A stretch of DNA of 9,821 nt from Hellea sp. (GCA_020628635.1 JAHDEU010000047.1:1-9821), one strand, 5' to 3'. Positions 1 through 6,770 are shown, counted from the first letter of the stretch. Notes: a model not told the origin generated them from the letters alone. Program-made: numbers and translations.

Positions 1-976
1 GCCAGCGGGTCCAGGCGGGCAAACTGATCACGCCGCGCCGCAACACATCGGTGTATATCATGCGGCCCTCGGTTCCGGTGTCGTTCACCTCCATGAAGCC
101 CTCCACCGCCGCCAGGGCGCTCGCGCCGACATGAAAGACGCTGCGCGGGTCGAGGTTCGCCACCGTGTCCTGCGGGCTGTGGTAATGGGCGTATCGCCCG
201 ATCATGGAGAAGTTTGCCGCATCGATCGGCAGGCGCAGATATTCGGTCACGTCCGAGCCATTGGGCATCATGGCGTAGATGTCGGCCGCCATGGAATTGG
301 ATAGCGGCCCGAGCGTGCCCGAGCGGTGCAGGCTGGCCATGTCTTTCGCGTTGGGCGTGCTGGTCTCGAACATGGTCGCCGTGCCCTGATTGCCGCGCGC
401 TTCCATGGACACGACCGCGCCGATCCGTGCCGCCACCGGGCTGCGCTGCACGAAGCGCGACGCGCCGAGCAGGCCGACCTCCTCGCCGTCCGTGATCAGC
501 ACATAGATGGGCCGCGCGGTGTCTTGGTTCCGGAAATGCCGCGCGATCTCGATGCTGGCCGCCACGCCCATGCCGTCGTCTGCCGCGCCGGGCCCGGCGG
601 CGACGCTGTCATGGTGGGAGGCGAGCATGACCGCGTCGTCTCCGGGCCCCCCGACCCAGAAGCCGATATTGCGCACCCGCCCGCAGACCGTGCCCCAGCG
701 GTTGGAGCTGCAGTGGAAGGCGTCGTCCACCTCTGGTTTGAAACCGGCGGCCTCGATCTCCGCGAGCCAGCGTTCGATCACCATATCCGACTGGTCGCTG
801 TCGATCGTGTGGGGCCGGTCGTCGCCCAGCACGCGCTCCAGCATTGCCATGACCCTTGCCGTGTCGAACGGGTGGTCGGGATCGACGGCGGGCGGCTGGA
901 CGACCATGTGACGGGTTAGCGTTACCAGCAGCAGCGCGCCCGCGAGGATGATCAGTCGCATGGCGCGTGCCCGCAT
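1..976 (-). CDS. M28-family zinc aminopeptidase, membrane-anchored (C-terminus cut by window edge)
   Basis: This frame is open from ATG 976 to base 1 with no stop, giving 325 residues; the C-terminus is outside the window. It starts with a basic, hydrophobic segment (about residues 7-21) that could be a signal anchor. The M28 metal site is complete: H121-x-D123 in ASHHDSV, D133/D134 in GAADDGMG, E165-E166 in TDGEEVGLLG, E192 in SMEARG, and H266 in YHSPQDT. M28 enzymes use two zinc ions to remove N-terminal amino acids. The SMEARG...MFET stretch recalls, from memory, the subfamily with several membrane helices after the peptidase domain (fungal vacuolar Pff1-like and bacterial relatives), which would place the active site in the periplasm. 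That placement is inference because the tail is missing. The start is supported by GGGGAGGA (983-990) six bases upstream; M6 (ATG at 961) is an alternative. It is divergent from the LysR gene, which may regulate it. Confidence 0.9.
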   Translation of the reverse strand, partial: MRARAMRLIILAGALLLVTLTRHMVVQPPAVDPDHPFDTARVMAMLERVLGDDRPHTIDSDQSDMVIERWLAEIEAAGFKPEVDDAFHCSSNRWGTVCGRVRNIGFWVGGPGDDAVMLASHHDSVAAGPGAADDGMGVAASIEIARHFRNQDTARPIYVLITDGEEVGLLGASRFVQRSPVAARIGAVVSMEARGNQGTATMFETSTPNAKDMASLHRSGTLGPLSNSMAADIYAMMPNGSDVTEYLRLPIDAANFSMIGRYAHYHSPQDTVANLDPRSVFHVGASALAAVEGFMEVNDTGTEGRMIYTDVLRRGVISLPAWTRW

Positions 977-982
977 GGCGTG

Positions 983-990
983 TCCTCCCC
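983..990 (-). promoter_or_regulatory. Shine-Dalgarno site of the M28 peptidase gene
   Basis: On the minus strand GGGGAGGA lies six bases before the ATG at 976. It is a strong match to the anti-Shine-Dalgarno sequence and decides between ATG 976 and the in-frame ATG at 961, in favour of 976. Confidence 0.75.
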
Positions 991-1069
991 GATCTCCTGA
1001 CCCTTGCGGCTTGCCCGGCCTGTCTTGCTTGCGCAAGTCAGCCTGACGAACTGTTCACTAACGCATGAC

Positions 1070-1097
1070 TTGACCCAAAACCATTCACGTTTATACA
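1070..1097 (+). promoter_or_regulatory. Sigma70-like promoter of the LysR gene, predicting a leaderless mRNA
   Basis: TTGACC (1070-1075) is separated by 16 bases from TATACA (1092-1097). The -10 element ends six bases before the ATG at 1104, so transcription should begin at or within a base or two of the start codon. No Shine-Dalgarno sequence is visible before this ATG, which fits a leaderless transcript. The match to consensus is 5 of 6 for the -35 and 4 of 6 for the -10. Confidence 0.55.
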
Positions 1098-1101
1098 TAA
1101 A
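1090..1101. repeat. AT-rich inverted repeat over the LysR -10 region (candidate operator)
   Basis: TTTAT and ATAAA form 5-base inverted arms around a central AC. The repeat overlaps the predicted -10 element and ends just before the LysR start codon, a position where a bound protein would block transcription. Autorepression is a common LysR-family property, but binding here is only inferred; AT-rich -10 regions can show such symmetry by chance. Confidence 0.35.
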
Positions 1102-1103
1102 GC

Positions 1104-2111
1104 ATGAACTCGAACTGGTCCGACTATCCCGTATTTCTCGCCGTGGCAGAGGCGGGGTCGCTCACGGCTGCGGGCCGCAAGCTCGGCATGAGCCAGCCGA
1201 CCGTGGGCCGGCGCATACGCTCGCTCGAGGACCATTTCGGCACGCCATTGCTCAAGCGCCGGGACGGGCAGTTGATCCCGACCGTGTTCGGACAGAGCAT
1301 GCTGGATCACATCCGCCGCATGCGCGACGAAGCCGCCGCCATCGACCGCTCCTCCGCCACGCTCGAGGATTCGCTGTCGGGCGTGGTCAGGCTGAGCGCG
1401 ACCGAAGGCTTCGGCACGGCGTGGTTGCCCGGCGTGATGCAGCGCTTCCGCAGCGAGCATCCCGACATCCTCGTCGATATCGGCATCGGTTTTCGCGACT
1501 ACAATCTGGCGCAGCGCGAGGCCGACATCGCCCTGCGCTGGAATTCGCCGGGCGAGCAGAACAGCCTGATCGGGCGCAAGGTGGCGGATGTGAAGTTCGG
1601 CATCTTCGCCAGCCCCGACTACCTCGCGCGCGCGGGCACGCCGGGAAGCCTGTCCGATCTCGCCGGCCATGACGGCGTGATGGCCGAGATCATGGACGGC
1701 AAGCTGCTCTGGATGATGGACGACGATACGGACGAACCGCTCCACATGCCGGGCCGCGTGACCTTCAAGAGCAACTCCATCTGGGCCTTCTACGAAGCGC
1801 TGGAGCAGGGCTACGGCATCGGCATGCTGCCTATTTCGGGAGCGTCGCGCACCAATCTGGATCTCGTGCGCGTGCTGCCGGAGATCGAGCATGAGGAGCC
1901 GCTCTTCATCGTCGCCCACCAGGACCTGAAGCGCTCGGCTCGCATCCGCGCCGTGTTCGACTATCTGGTCGAGGCCTTCCGCCAGGACGCGGCCTTCATC
2001 AATCACGGCGCCGAATCCGTCTTCATGCCGGGCAAGTCGGACCTCGTGCCGCCCTCCACGCTGCGGCGCGACGCAAAAGCCGGCATGTCGCGGTTGGCAG
2101 CGGCCGAATAA
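1104..2111 (+). CDS. LysR-type transcriptional regulator
   Basis: This is a 335-residue DNA-binding regulator. The N-terminal winged helix-turn-helix spans about residues 5-65, with the classic LysR pattern around residues 18-42 (GSLTAAGRKLGMSQPTVG followed by RRIRSLE). A linker helix runs to about residue 90. A periplasmic-binding-protein-like effector domain follows (about 93-295), with VRLSATEGFG at its first strand and READIALR near 138-145. The pattern resembles the CrgA-like subgroup. LysR proteins are usually about 300 residues; this one has some 35-40 extra C-terminal residues rich in charged and small side chains, with no domain I recognise. The effector is unknown. Its most likely target is the divergent M28 peptidase gene and itself. 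ubiE starts 17 bases after its stop, so some read-through into ubiE is possible. No Shine-Dalgarno is seen; see the promoter entry. Confidence 0.93.
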   Translation: MNSNWSDYPVFLAVAEAGSLTAAGRKLGMSQPTVGRRIRSLEDHFGTPLLKRRDGQLIPTVFGQSMLDHIRRMRDEAAAIDRSSATLEDSLSGVVRLSATEGFGTAWLPGVMQRFRSEHPDILVDIGIGFRDYNLAQREADIALRWNSPGEQNSLIGRKVADVKFGIFASPDYLARAGTPGSLSDLAGHDGVMAEIMDGKLLWMMDDDTDEPLHMPGRVTFKSNSIWAFYEALEQGYGIGMLPISGASRTNLDLVRVLPEIEHEEPLFIVAHQDLKRSARIRAVFDYLVEAFRQDAAFINHGAESVFMPGKSDLVPPSTLRRDAKAGMSRLAAAE

Positions 2112-2121
2112 GCCTTATGTG
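2094..2121 (+). promoter_or_regulatory. Possible ubiE promoter inside the LysR 3' end
   Basis: TTGGCA (2094-2099) is followed after 16 bases by TATGTG (2116-2121), seven bases before the ubiE ATG at 2129. The -35 matches 5 of 6 consensus bases but the -10 only 3 of 6. If used, it would again give a transcript starting at the start codon, in keeping with the very weak ribosome binding site there. Transcription from the LysR promoter is the alternative. Confidence 0.3.
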
Positions 2122-2128
2122 AACAGGC

Positions 2129-2902
2129 ATGGAGCCTGCCGGTAAAGACACGATCGACTTCGGATTCGAGACCGTCGACCGGTCCCAGAAACAGGGCCGG
2201 GTCAAGCAGGTCTTCGACTCGGTCGCCGACAGCTATGACCGCATGAACGACCTGATGACGGGTGGCCTCCACCGCGTCTGGAAGAATATGGCCATCACAA
2301 AGCTCAACCCGCGCCCGGGCGAGCGGCTGCTGGATGTGGCGGGCGGCACGGGCGACATTGCGCGGCGGTTCATCGCGGCGGCTGACGATGTGGTCGAGCG
2401 CAAGGGCGGCAAGCGCGCTTCGGCCGTGGTCTTCGACATCAATTACGAAATGCTCCGTGCGGGCATTGATCCGCGCAAGGACACCGACATGGATCTGGAG
2501 CGGGTCTGCGGCAATGCAGAAATGCTCCCATTCGACGACAACAGCTTCGACGCGGTCACGATCTCCTACGGCATTCGCAACGTCACCGACCGCATGGCGG
2601 CCTTGCGCGAATTCCACCGCGTGCTGAAACCCGGCGGGCGGTTGGGCGTGCTGGAATTCTCCACACCACCGGAGCCGCTGATCGCGGCAGCCAATGATCT
2701 CTACTCGTTCAACGTGCTCCCGCGTCTGGGGCAGGCGGTCGTCGGCGACCGCGACAGCTACCAATATCTGGTAGAGAGCATCCGCCGCTTTCCGAAGCAG
2801 GAACAGTTCGCGGCCATGATCCGGGACGCCGGTTTCGCCAAGGTCAGCTGGGACAATTACAGCGCGGGCGTGACGGCCTTCCATATGGGATGGAAATTGT
2901 GA
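2129..2902 (+). CDS. ubiE: Ubiquinone/menaquinone biosynthesis C-methyltransferase UbiE
   Basis: This 257-residue cytosolic class I SAM-dependent methyltransferase adds the ring C-methyl group in ubiquinone synthesis, and in menaquinone synthesis where present. The family signature with YDRMND, GLHRVWK is at residues 36-52. The SAM-binding motif I LLDVAGGTGDIA is at 67-78, and the second signature RVLKPGGRLGVLEFS is at 164-178. The C-terminus GVTAFHMGWK matches the usual UbiE ending. Length is normal (E. coli UbiE is about 251 residues); a short polar stretch at 85-98 lies between motif I and the next strand. Upstream only a weak AGG is seen four bases before ATG 2129, so translation may be leaderless or poorly initiated. 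In many alphaproteobacteria ubiE is followed by ubiB; here a YciB/IspZ-type gene overlaps its end instead. Confidence 0.96.
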   Translation: MEPAGKDTIDFGFETVDRSQKQGRVKQVFDSVADSYDRMNDLMTGGLHRVWKNMAITKLNPRPGERLLDVAGGTGDIARRFIAAADDVVERKGGKRASAVVFDINYEMLRAGIDPRKDTDMDLERVCGNAEMLPFDDNSFDAVTISYGIRNVTDRMAALREFHRVLKPGGRLGVLEFSTPPEPLIAAANDLYSFNVLPRLGQAVVGDRDSYQYLVESIRRFPKQEQFAAMIRDAGFAKVSWDNYSAGVTAFHMGWKL

Positions 2903-3534
2903 GCGACCTGCCCGAAACCCTTCCGGAGACGATCGACGACGTGCAGGCAGCCAGCGCCGCGCCGCGCCCCAATAGCTTCTGGCTCGATTTCGGGCCGCTG
3001 CTGATCTTCTACGTCGCCTACCAATATCTGCGCCGCTCTCGCCCCGACGACGCCATGCTGATCGCGGCGGGCATCTTCGCCGTGGCCGCCGTCGTGGCGC
3101 TGGCCATCGGTTGGGCCAGGCACCGCCATGTGTCGGGCATGTTGATGCTGTCCACCGCCATCATCGTGGTGACGGCCGGCCTTGCGCTGTTTTCCGGCAA
3201 CAAGACGATCTTCTTCATGAAGCCCACCATCGTGAACGCGCTGTTCGGCGTGGCGGCGATCGGCGGCGCGCTGATCGGCAAGAACGTCATCAAGATGATG
3301 GTGGGCGAGGCCTTCACCCTGCCGGACGCGGCCTGGGCGACGCTCGCCATCCGCTGGGGGCTATTCTTTTTCGCCATGGCCGCGCTCAACGAGGTCGTCT
3401 GGCGCACGCAGTCCGAGAACTTCTGGGCGAACTTCAAGCTCTTCGGCTTCCTGCCGCTGACGCTCGTTTTCACGCTGAGCCAGTTCCCCTTCATCCGCCG
3501 CCATGGTGGGCTGGACGGACTGACGCGCGGATAG
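2890..3534 (+). CDS. yciB: Inner-membrane protein of the YciB/IspZ (septation protein A) family
   Basis: This is a 214-residue integral membrane protein. Hydrophobic segments lie at about 31-47, 55-75, 82-101, 113-130, 148-168 and 183-199. Family hallmarks are LDFGPLLIF (32-40), FMKPTIVNALFG (109-120), GKNVIKMMVGEAF (130-142), LNEVVWR (166-172) and FWANFKLFGFLPLTLVFT (178-195). YciB proteins support cell-envelope integrity and were linked to septation in Shigella; the molecular activity is not settled. Length exceeds E. coli YciB (about 179 residues) because of a polar N-terminus of about 28 residues. The start is uncertain: ATG 2890 overlaps ubiE by 13 bases and lacks a good Shine-Dalgarno, whereas GTG 2899 has GGGA eight bases upstream and overlaps the ubiE stop as GTGA, the usual translational-coupling arrangement. 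Either way it should be in one operon with ubiE. Confidence 0.92.
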   Translation: MEIVSDLPETLPETIDDVQAASAAPRPNSFWLDFGPLLIFYVAYQYLRRSRPDDAMLIAAGIFAVAAVVALAIGWARHRHVSGMLMLSTAIIVVTAGLALFSGNKTIFFMKPTIVNALFGVAAIGGALIGKNVIKMMVGEAFTLPDAAWATLAIRWGLFFFAMAALNEVVWRTQSENFWANFKLFGFLPLTLVFTLSQFPFIRRHGGLDGLTRG

Positions 3535-3688
3535 CCGAGTTCGATGCGCGCGAATTTGTGCGAGTAATTAACCTCGATTGCAATCTGGACCGGTTTGGCC
3601 AGAACTGACGTTTGCTATTTGTCAAAGTCTGGTTCAGCATTGTCACATGTCTGCCGCATATGGGGTGCGGGGGACTGGGGTTTGGACA
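3535..3688. other. Intergenic stretch before the small hypothetical gene
   Basis: These 154 bases are AT-richer than the flanking genes and show no coding bias. A weak hairpin at 3585-3602 (CTGG, bulged A, CC pairing with GGCCAG, loop GGTTT) follows yciB but has no T-tract, so it is a poor terminator. TTGTCA occurs twice, at 3619-3624 and 3640-3645, 21 bases apart, which would put both copies on the same helix face. No -10 element pairs convincingly with either copy. Confidence 0.4.
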
Positions 3689-3928
3689 ATGCAATCTTCG
3701 ACGTCGCGCGCCGCGCGCGCTATCGCCACGCTTGGGCCTTTGGATAATTCCAGCCGGTCCGGCTCCAGCGATGCCACATATCTGCATATCCGCTCCGCGG
3801 GCCACCGCCACGATGTCTTCGAGCCCTTCACGCCGGAGCAGCAGGAGCTGGTGGATTGGCTGTATGCACACCAGGCCGACAAGGACCTCTGCATCCGCGC
3901 CTGGGACGCCTTCATCGCGCTGGATTGA
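3689..3928 (+). CDS. Small hypothetical protein, 79 residues, unrecognised
   Basis: I do not recognise this family. The frame has strong G/C preference at third codon positions from ATG 3689 to the TGA at 3926, as in the neighbouring genes. The same frame upstream (ATG codons at 3578 and 3647) loses that bias, so 3689 is the likely start. The upstream sequence is G-rich but only a weak GGA Shine-Dalgarno is visible. The product is soluble: a Ser/Arg-rich, probably disordered N-terminus (residues 1-30) and a compact C-terminal half with YLHIRSAGHRHDVFEPF, then FTPEQQELVDWLYA and CIRAWDAFIALD. The last part could form two amphipathic helices rich in aromatic residues. There are no membrane segments and one cysteine (C68). 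It sits alone between yciB and acnA with its own upstream gap, so it need not share their function. Confidence 0.6.
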   Translation: MQSSTSRAARAIATLGPLDNSSRSGSSDATYLHIRSAGHRHDVFEPFTPEQQELVDWLYAHQADKDLCIRAWDAFIALD

Positions 3929-3962
3929 CGTGCTGCGACCACCCGCTCGCGGGCCTTTGGCG

Positions 3963-3990
3963 TTGAACGCCCGGCGCGCTTCCCTATAAC
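3963..3990 (+). promoter_or_regulatory. Sigma70-like promoter of acnA
   Basis: TTGAAC (3963-3968) and TATAAC (3985-3990) are separated by 16 bases and both match consensus in at least four positions. Transcription would start near 3997, leaving a leader of roughly 29 bases. The -35 lies in the near-palindrome GGCGTTGAACGCC (3959-3971), and the -10 is bracketed by two copies of GGCGCGC (3973-3979 and 3991-3997). Confidence 0.65.
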
Positions 3991-4013
3991 GGCGCGCAAA
4001 CACACATCCCCAA

Positions 4014-4018
4014 AAGGA
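4014..4018 (+). promoter_or_regulatory. Shine-Dalgarno site of acnA
   Basis: AAGGA lies seven bases before the ATG at 4026, an ideal spacing. It supports this start, after which the protein aligns with the usual AcnA N-terminus. Confidence 0.75.
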
Positions 4019-4025
4019 CCCTCCC

Positions 4026-6719
4026 ATGGCTTCACTGGACAGCTTCGGCTGCGAACGCACGCTTACCGTCGCCGGCAAGGACTACACCTATTACGACCTG
4101 AAGGCGGCCGAGGCTGCGGGTCTCGACGGCATCTCCAAGCTGCCGCGCTCGCTCAAGGTGCTGCTGGAAAACCTGCTGCGGTTCGAGGATGGCAAGTCGG
4201 TCAAGAAGGCCGACATCCAGGCCATGGCCGACTGGTTGAGCACCCGCACATCGACGCACGAAATCGCCTACCGCCCCGCGCGCGTGCTGATGCAGGACTT
4301 CACCGGCGTTCCGGCCGTGGTCGATCTGGCCGCCATGCGCGACGCCATGGTGACCCTCGGCGCGAGCCCCGAAGCCATCAACCCGCTCAACCCCGTCCAC
4401 CTCGTCATCGATCACTCGGTCATGGTCGACTATTTCGGGACGGCGAACAGCGAAGAGAAAAACGTCGCGCGCGAATATGAGCGCAATGGCGAGCGCTATG
4501 ACTTCCTGAAATGGGGCCAGGAAGCGTTCGACAATTTCGCCGTGGTCCCGCCCGGCACCGGCATCTGCCACCAGGTCAATCTTGAGCACCTCGCCCAGAC
4601 TGTCTGGACCAAGGACGAGAATGGCAAGACCTACGCTTTCCCCGACACGCTGGTCGGGACCGATTCCCACACCACCATGATCAACGGCTTGGGTGTGCTC
4701 GGCTGGGGCGTGGGCGGCATCGAGGCCGAAGCCGCCATGCTCGGCCAGCCCGTCTCCATGCTGATACCGGAAGTCGTTGGGTTCGAGCTCACCGGCAAAC
4801 TGCCCGAAGGCGCGACCGCCACGGACCTCGTGCTGCGCGTGGTCGAGATGCTGCGCGAGAAGGGCGTGGTGGGTAAATTCGTGGAATTCTACGGCAGTGG
4901 TGTCGACTACCTCGCGCTGGAAGACATGGCGACGCTGGCGAACATGGCACCGGAATACGGCGCAACCTGCGGCTTCTTCCCGGTCGATGACGACACGCTG
5001 CGCTATCTGAAAGCCACGGGCCGCGACGACGACCGCGTCGCGCTGGTCGAGGCCTACACCAAGGCCCAAGGCATGTTCCGCACCGACGAAGTGCCGACCT
5101 TCACCGATACGCTGACGCTGGACATGGGCTCGGTCATGCCGTCGCTCTCGGGCCCCAAACGCCCGCAGGACCGTTTCGATCTGCGCGGCGCGGACGACAC
5201 GTTCGAGCTGATCATGACCAAGGATTTCGAGAAGGCGGGCGACGCGTCGAACCCGACGAAAGTCGAGGGCCAGGACTTCACCGTCGATCACGGCCACGTG
5301 TTTATTGCCGCCATCACGTCCTGCACCAACACGTCCAATCCGTCGGTCATGATGGCCGCTGGTCTGGTCGCGAAGAAGGCCAATGCGCTCGGCCTGCAGG
5401 TCAAGCCGTGGGTGAAGACCTCCACCGCGCCCGGCTCTCAGGTCGTCGGCGAATATCTGGAGCGCTCCGGGCTTCAAGACGAGCTGGACCAGCTCGGCTT
5501 CGATGTCGTGGGCTATGGCTGCACGACCTGCATCGGCAACTCCGGACCCCTCGCGCCCGAACTCGCCAAGGCCATCGCGGATGGCGATCTGGTGAGCTGC
5601 TCGGTGCTGTCCGGCAACCGCAATTTCGAGGGCCGGATCGGGCCCGACATCAAGGCCAACTTCCTCGCCTCGCCGCCGCTGGTCGTGGCCTATGCGTTGG
5701 CCGGGACCATGCATCACGATATGGAGAACGACCCACTCGGCCAGGACAAGGACGGCAATGACGTCTTCCTCAAGGACATCTGGCCCGACTCCAAGGAAAT
5801 CGCCGAAGCCGTGCGCGGCTCCGTCACGCGCGACCTGTTCGTCTCGGAATACGCCAATGTCTTCAAGGGCGACGAGCGCTGGGCCGAGATCGAGGTCGAG
5901 GGCTCCAACGTCTATAACTGGAAGCCCGCCTCGACCTATGTGCGCAACCCGCCCTATTTCGAGGGCATGGGGCTGGAGCCGGATGCGGTTCGCGACATCG
6001 AGGGTGCGAACATCCTCGCCCTGCTCGGCGACTCCATCACGACGGACCACATCAGCCCTGCCGGTTCGATCAAGTTCGAAGGCCCCGCAGGCCGCTACCT
6101 GCAGGACCGTCAGGTGCCTCGCAACGAGTTCAATTCGTTCGGCTCGCGCCGCGGCAATCACGAAGTGATGATGCGCGGCACGTTTGCCAATATCCGGCTG
6201 AAGAACCTGATGGCGCCCGGCACGACCGGCGGCGTCACCAAATATGTGCCGACCGGCGAGGTGATGAGCATCTTCGATGCCGCCCAGCGCTACAAGGCGG
6301 ATGGCCGCGATCTGGTCGTCTTCGCGGGCTCGCTCTACGGCAATGGCTCCAGCCGCGACTGGGCCGCCAAGGGCACGATCCTGCTGGGCGTGCGCGCCGT
6401 GGTGGCGTCGAGCTTCGAGCGCATCCACCGCTCCAACCTGATCGGCATGGGCGTGCTGCCGCTGGAGTTCCAGGACGGCGACAGCTGGGAGTCACTCGGC
6501 ATGACCGGCGACGAGACCGTGAGCATTGGCGGGATCGACAGCCTCAAGCCGATGGACACGGTCGATGTGACCGTGACTTTCGCGGACGGTTCGACCAAGA
6601 CCGTCACGACGAAAGTGCGCATCGATACGGAGAACGAGATGGAGTATTACCGCAATGGCGGCATTCTCCACTACGTGCTGCGCAATCTCGCCCGCGAGGA
6701 GAAGATGGCCGCCGAGTAG
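4026..6719 (+). CDS. acnA: Aconitate hydratase AcnA (4Fe-4S)
   Basis: This 897-residue cytosolic enzyme interconverts citrate and isocitrate through cis-aconitate in the TCA cycle. The three cysteines that hold the 4Fe-4S cluster are C433 (SCTNTSNPS) and C499 and C502 (GCTTCIGNSGPL), with the spacing found in E. coli AcnA and IRP1. Domains 1-3 run to about residue 610 and include GTDSHTTMINGLGVLGWG. The C-terminal swivel domain contains GDSITTDHISPAG (668-680) and the substrate-binding YGNGSSRDWA (771-780) with S776 and R777. Length is typical of the AcnA/IRP1 type, and the gene is intact. It has its own promoter and ends in an intrinsic terminator 26 bases after the stop, so it is a single-gene transcription unit. 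AcnA of this type can act as an RNA-binding protein when the cluster is lost; nothing here proves that. Confidence 0.98.
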   Translation: MASLDSFGCERTLTVAGKDYTYYDLKAAEAAGLDGISKLPRSLKVLLENLLRFEDGKSVKKADIQAMADWLSTRTSTHEIAYRPARVLMQDFTGVPAVVDLAAMRDAMVTLGASPEAINPLNPVHLVIDHSVMVDYFGTANSEEKNVAREYERNGERYDFLKWGQEAFDNFAVVPPGTGICHQVNLEHLAQTVWTKDENGKTYAFPDTLVGTDSHTTMINGLGVLGWGVGGIEAEAAMLGQPVSMLIPEVVGFELTGKLPEGATATDLVLRVVEMLREKGVVGKFVEFYGSGVDYLALEDMATLANMAPEYGATCGFFPVDDDTLRYLKATGRDDDRVALVEAYTKAQGMFRTDEVPTFTDTLTLDMGSVMPSLSGPKRPQDRFDLRGADDTFELIMTKDFEKAGDASNPTKVEGQDFTVDHGHVFIAAITSCTNTSNPSVMMAAGLVAKKANALGLQVKPWVKTSTAPGSQVVGEYLERSGLQDELDQLGFDVVGYGCTTCIGNSGPLAPELAKAIADGDLVSCSVLSGNRNFEGRIGPDIKANFLASPPLVVAYALAGTMHHDMENDPLGQDKDGNDVFLKDIWPDSKEIAEAVRGSVTRDLFVSEYANVFKGDERWAEIEVEGSNVYNWKPASTYVRNPPYFEGMGLEPDAVRDIEGANILALLGDSITTDHISPAGSIKFEGPAGRYLQDRQVPRNEFNSFGSRRGNHEVMMRGTFANIRLKNLMAPGTTGGVTKYVPTGEVMSIFDAAQRYKADGRDLVVFAGSLYGNGSSRDWAAKGTILLGVRAVVASSFERIHRSNLIGMGVLPLEFQDGDSWESLGMTGDETVSIGGIDSLKPMDTVDVTVTFADGSTKTVTTKVRIDTENEMEYYRNGGILHYVLRNLAREEKMAAE

Positions 6720-6744
6720 CGTGACCTTTTTCATCAAGACGACG

Positions 6745-6770
6745 AAGGCCGGGCATGTCCCGGCCTTTTT
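6745..6770 (+). terminator. Rho-independent terminator of acnA
   Basis: AAGGCCGGG (6745-6753) pairs perfectly with CCCGGCCTT (6759-6767) around a five-base loop CATGT. The T-run spans 6766-6770. It lies 26 bases after the acnA stop codon. Confidence 0.9.

Larger units (their letters stand above)
977..1103. promoter_or_regulatory. Divergent regulatory region between the M28 peptidase and LysR genes
   Basis: This 127-bp gap separates two head-to-head genes. It holds the perfect 10-bp palindrome CTTGCGCAAG (1028-1037), four copies of CTTGC (starting at 1003, 1010, 1024 and 1028), and an AT-rich inverted repeat at 1090-1101. LysR-type regulators commonly bind dyads in such gaps to control the divergent gene and themselves. 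I found no convincing -35/-10 pair for the peptidase on the minus strand. Assignment of any of these sites to this regulator is inference. Confidence 0.5.

Noticed and set aside
326..919. Plus-strand frames over the M28 peptidase, including one of 197 codons
   Set aside because: The minus-strand reading gives a complete M28 metal site and a strong ribosome binding site.
1038..2884. Two long minus-strand frames opposite the LysR gene and ubiE
   Set aside because: Both mirror well-supported plus-strand genes and have shadow-type composition.
3563..3580. TTAACC resembling a CtrA half-site
   Set aside because: The second TTAA at the required seven-base spacing is absent.
3578..3688. Upstream extension of the small hypothetical gene to ATG 3578 or 3647
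   Set aside because: Third-position bias disappears before 3689, and no ribosome site precedes the earlier ATGs.
4032..6428. A 798-codon open frame antisense to acnA
   Set aside because: acnA is unmistakable on the plus strand. The antisense protein is a His/Ala/Arg/Gly-rich composition typical of mirror frames in high-GC genes, with no domain.
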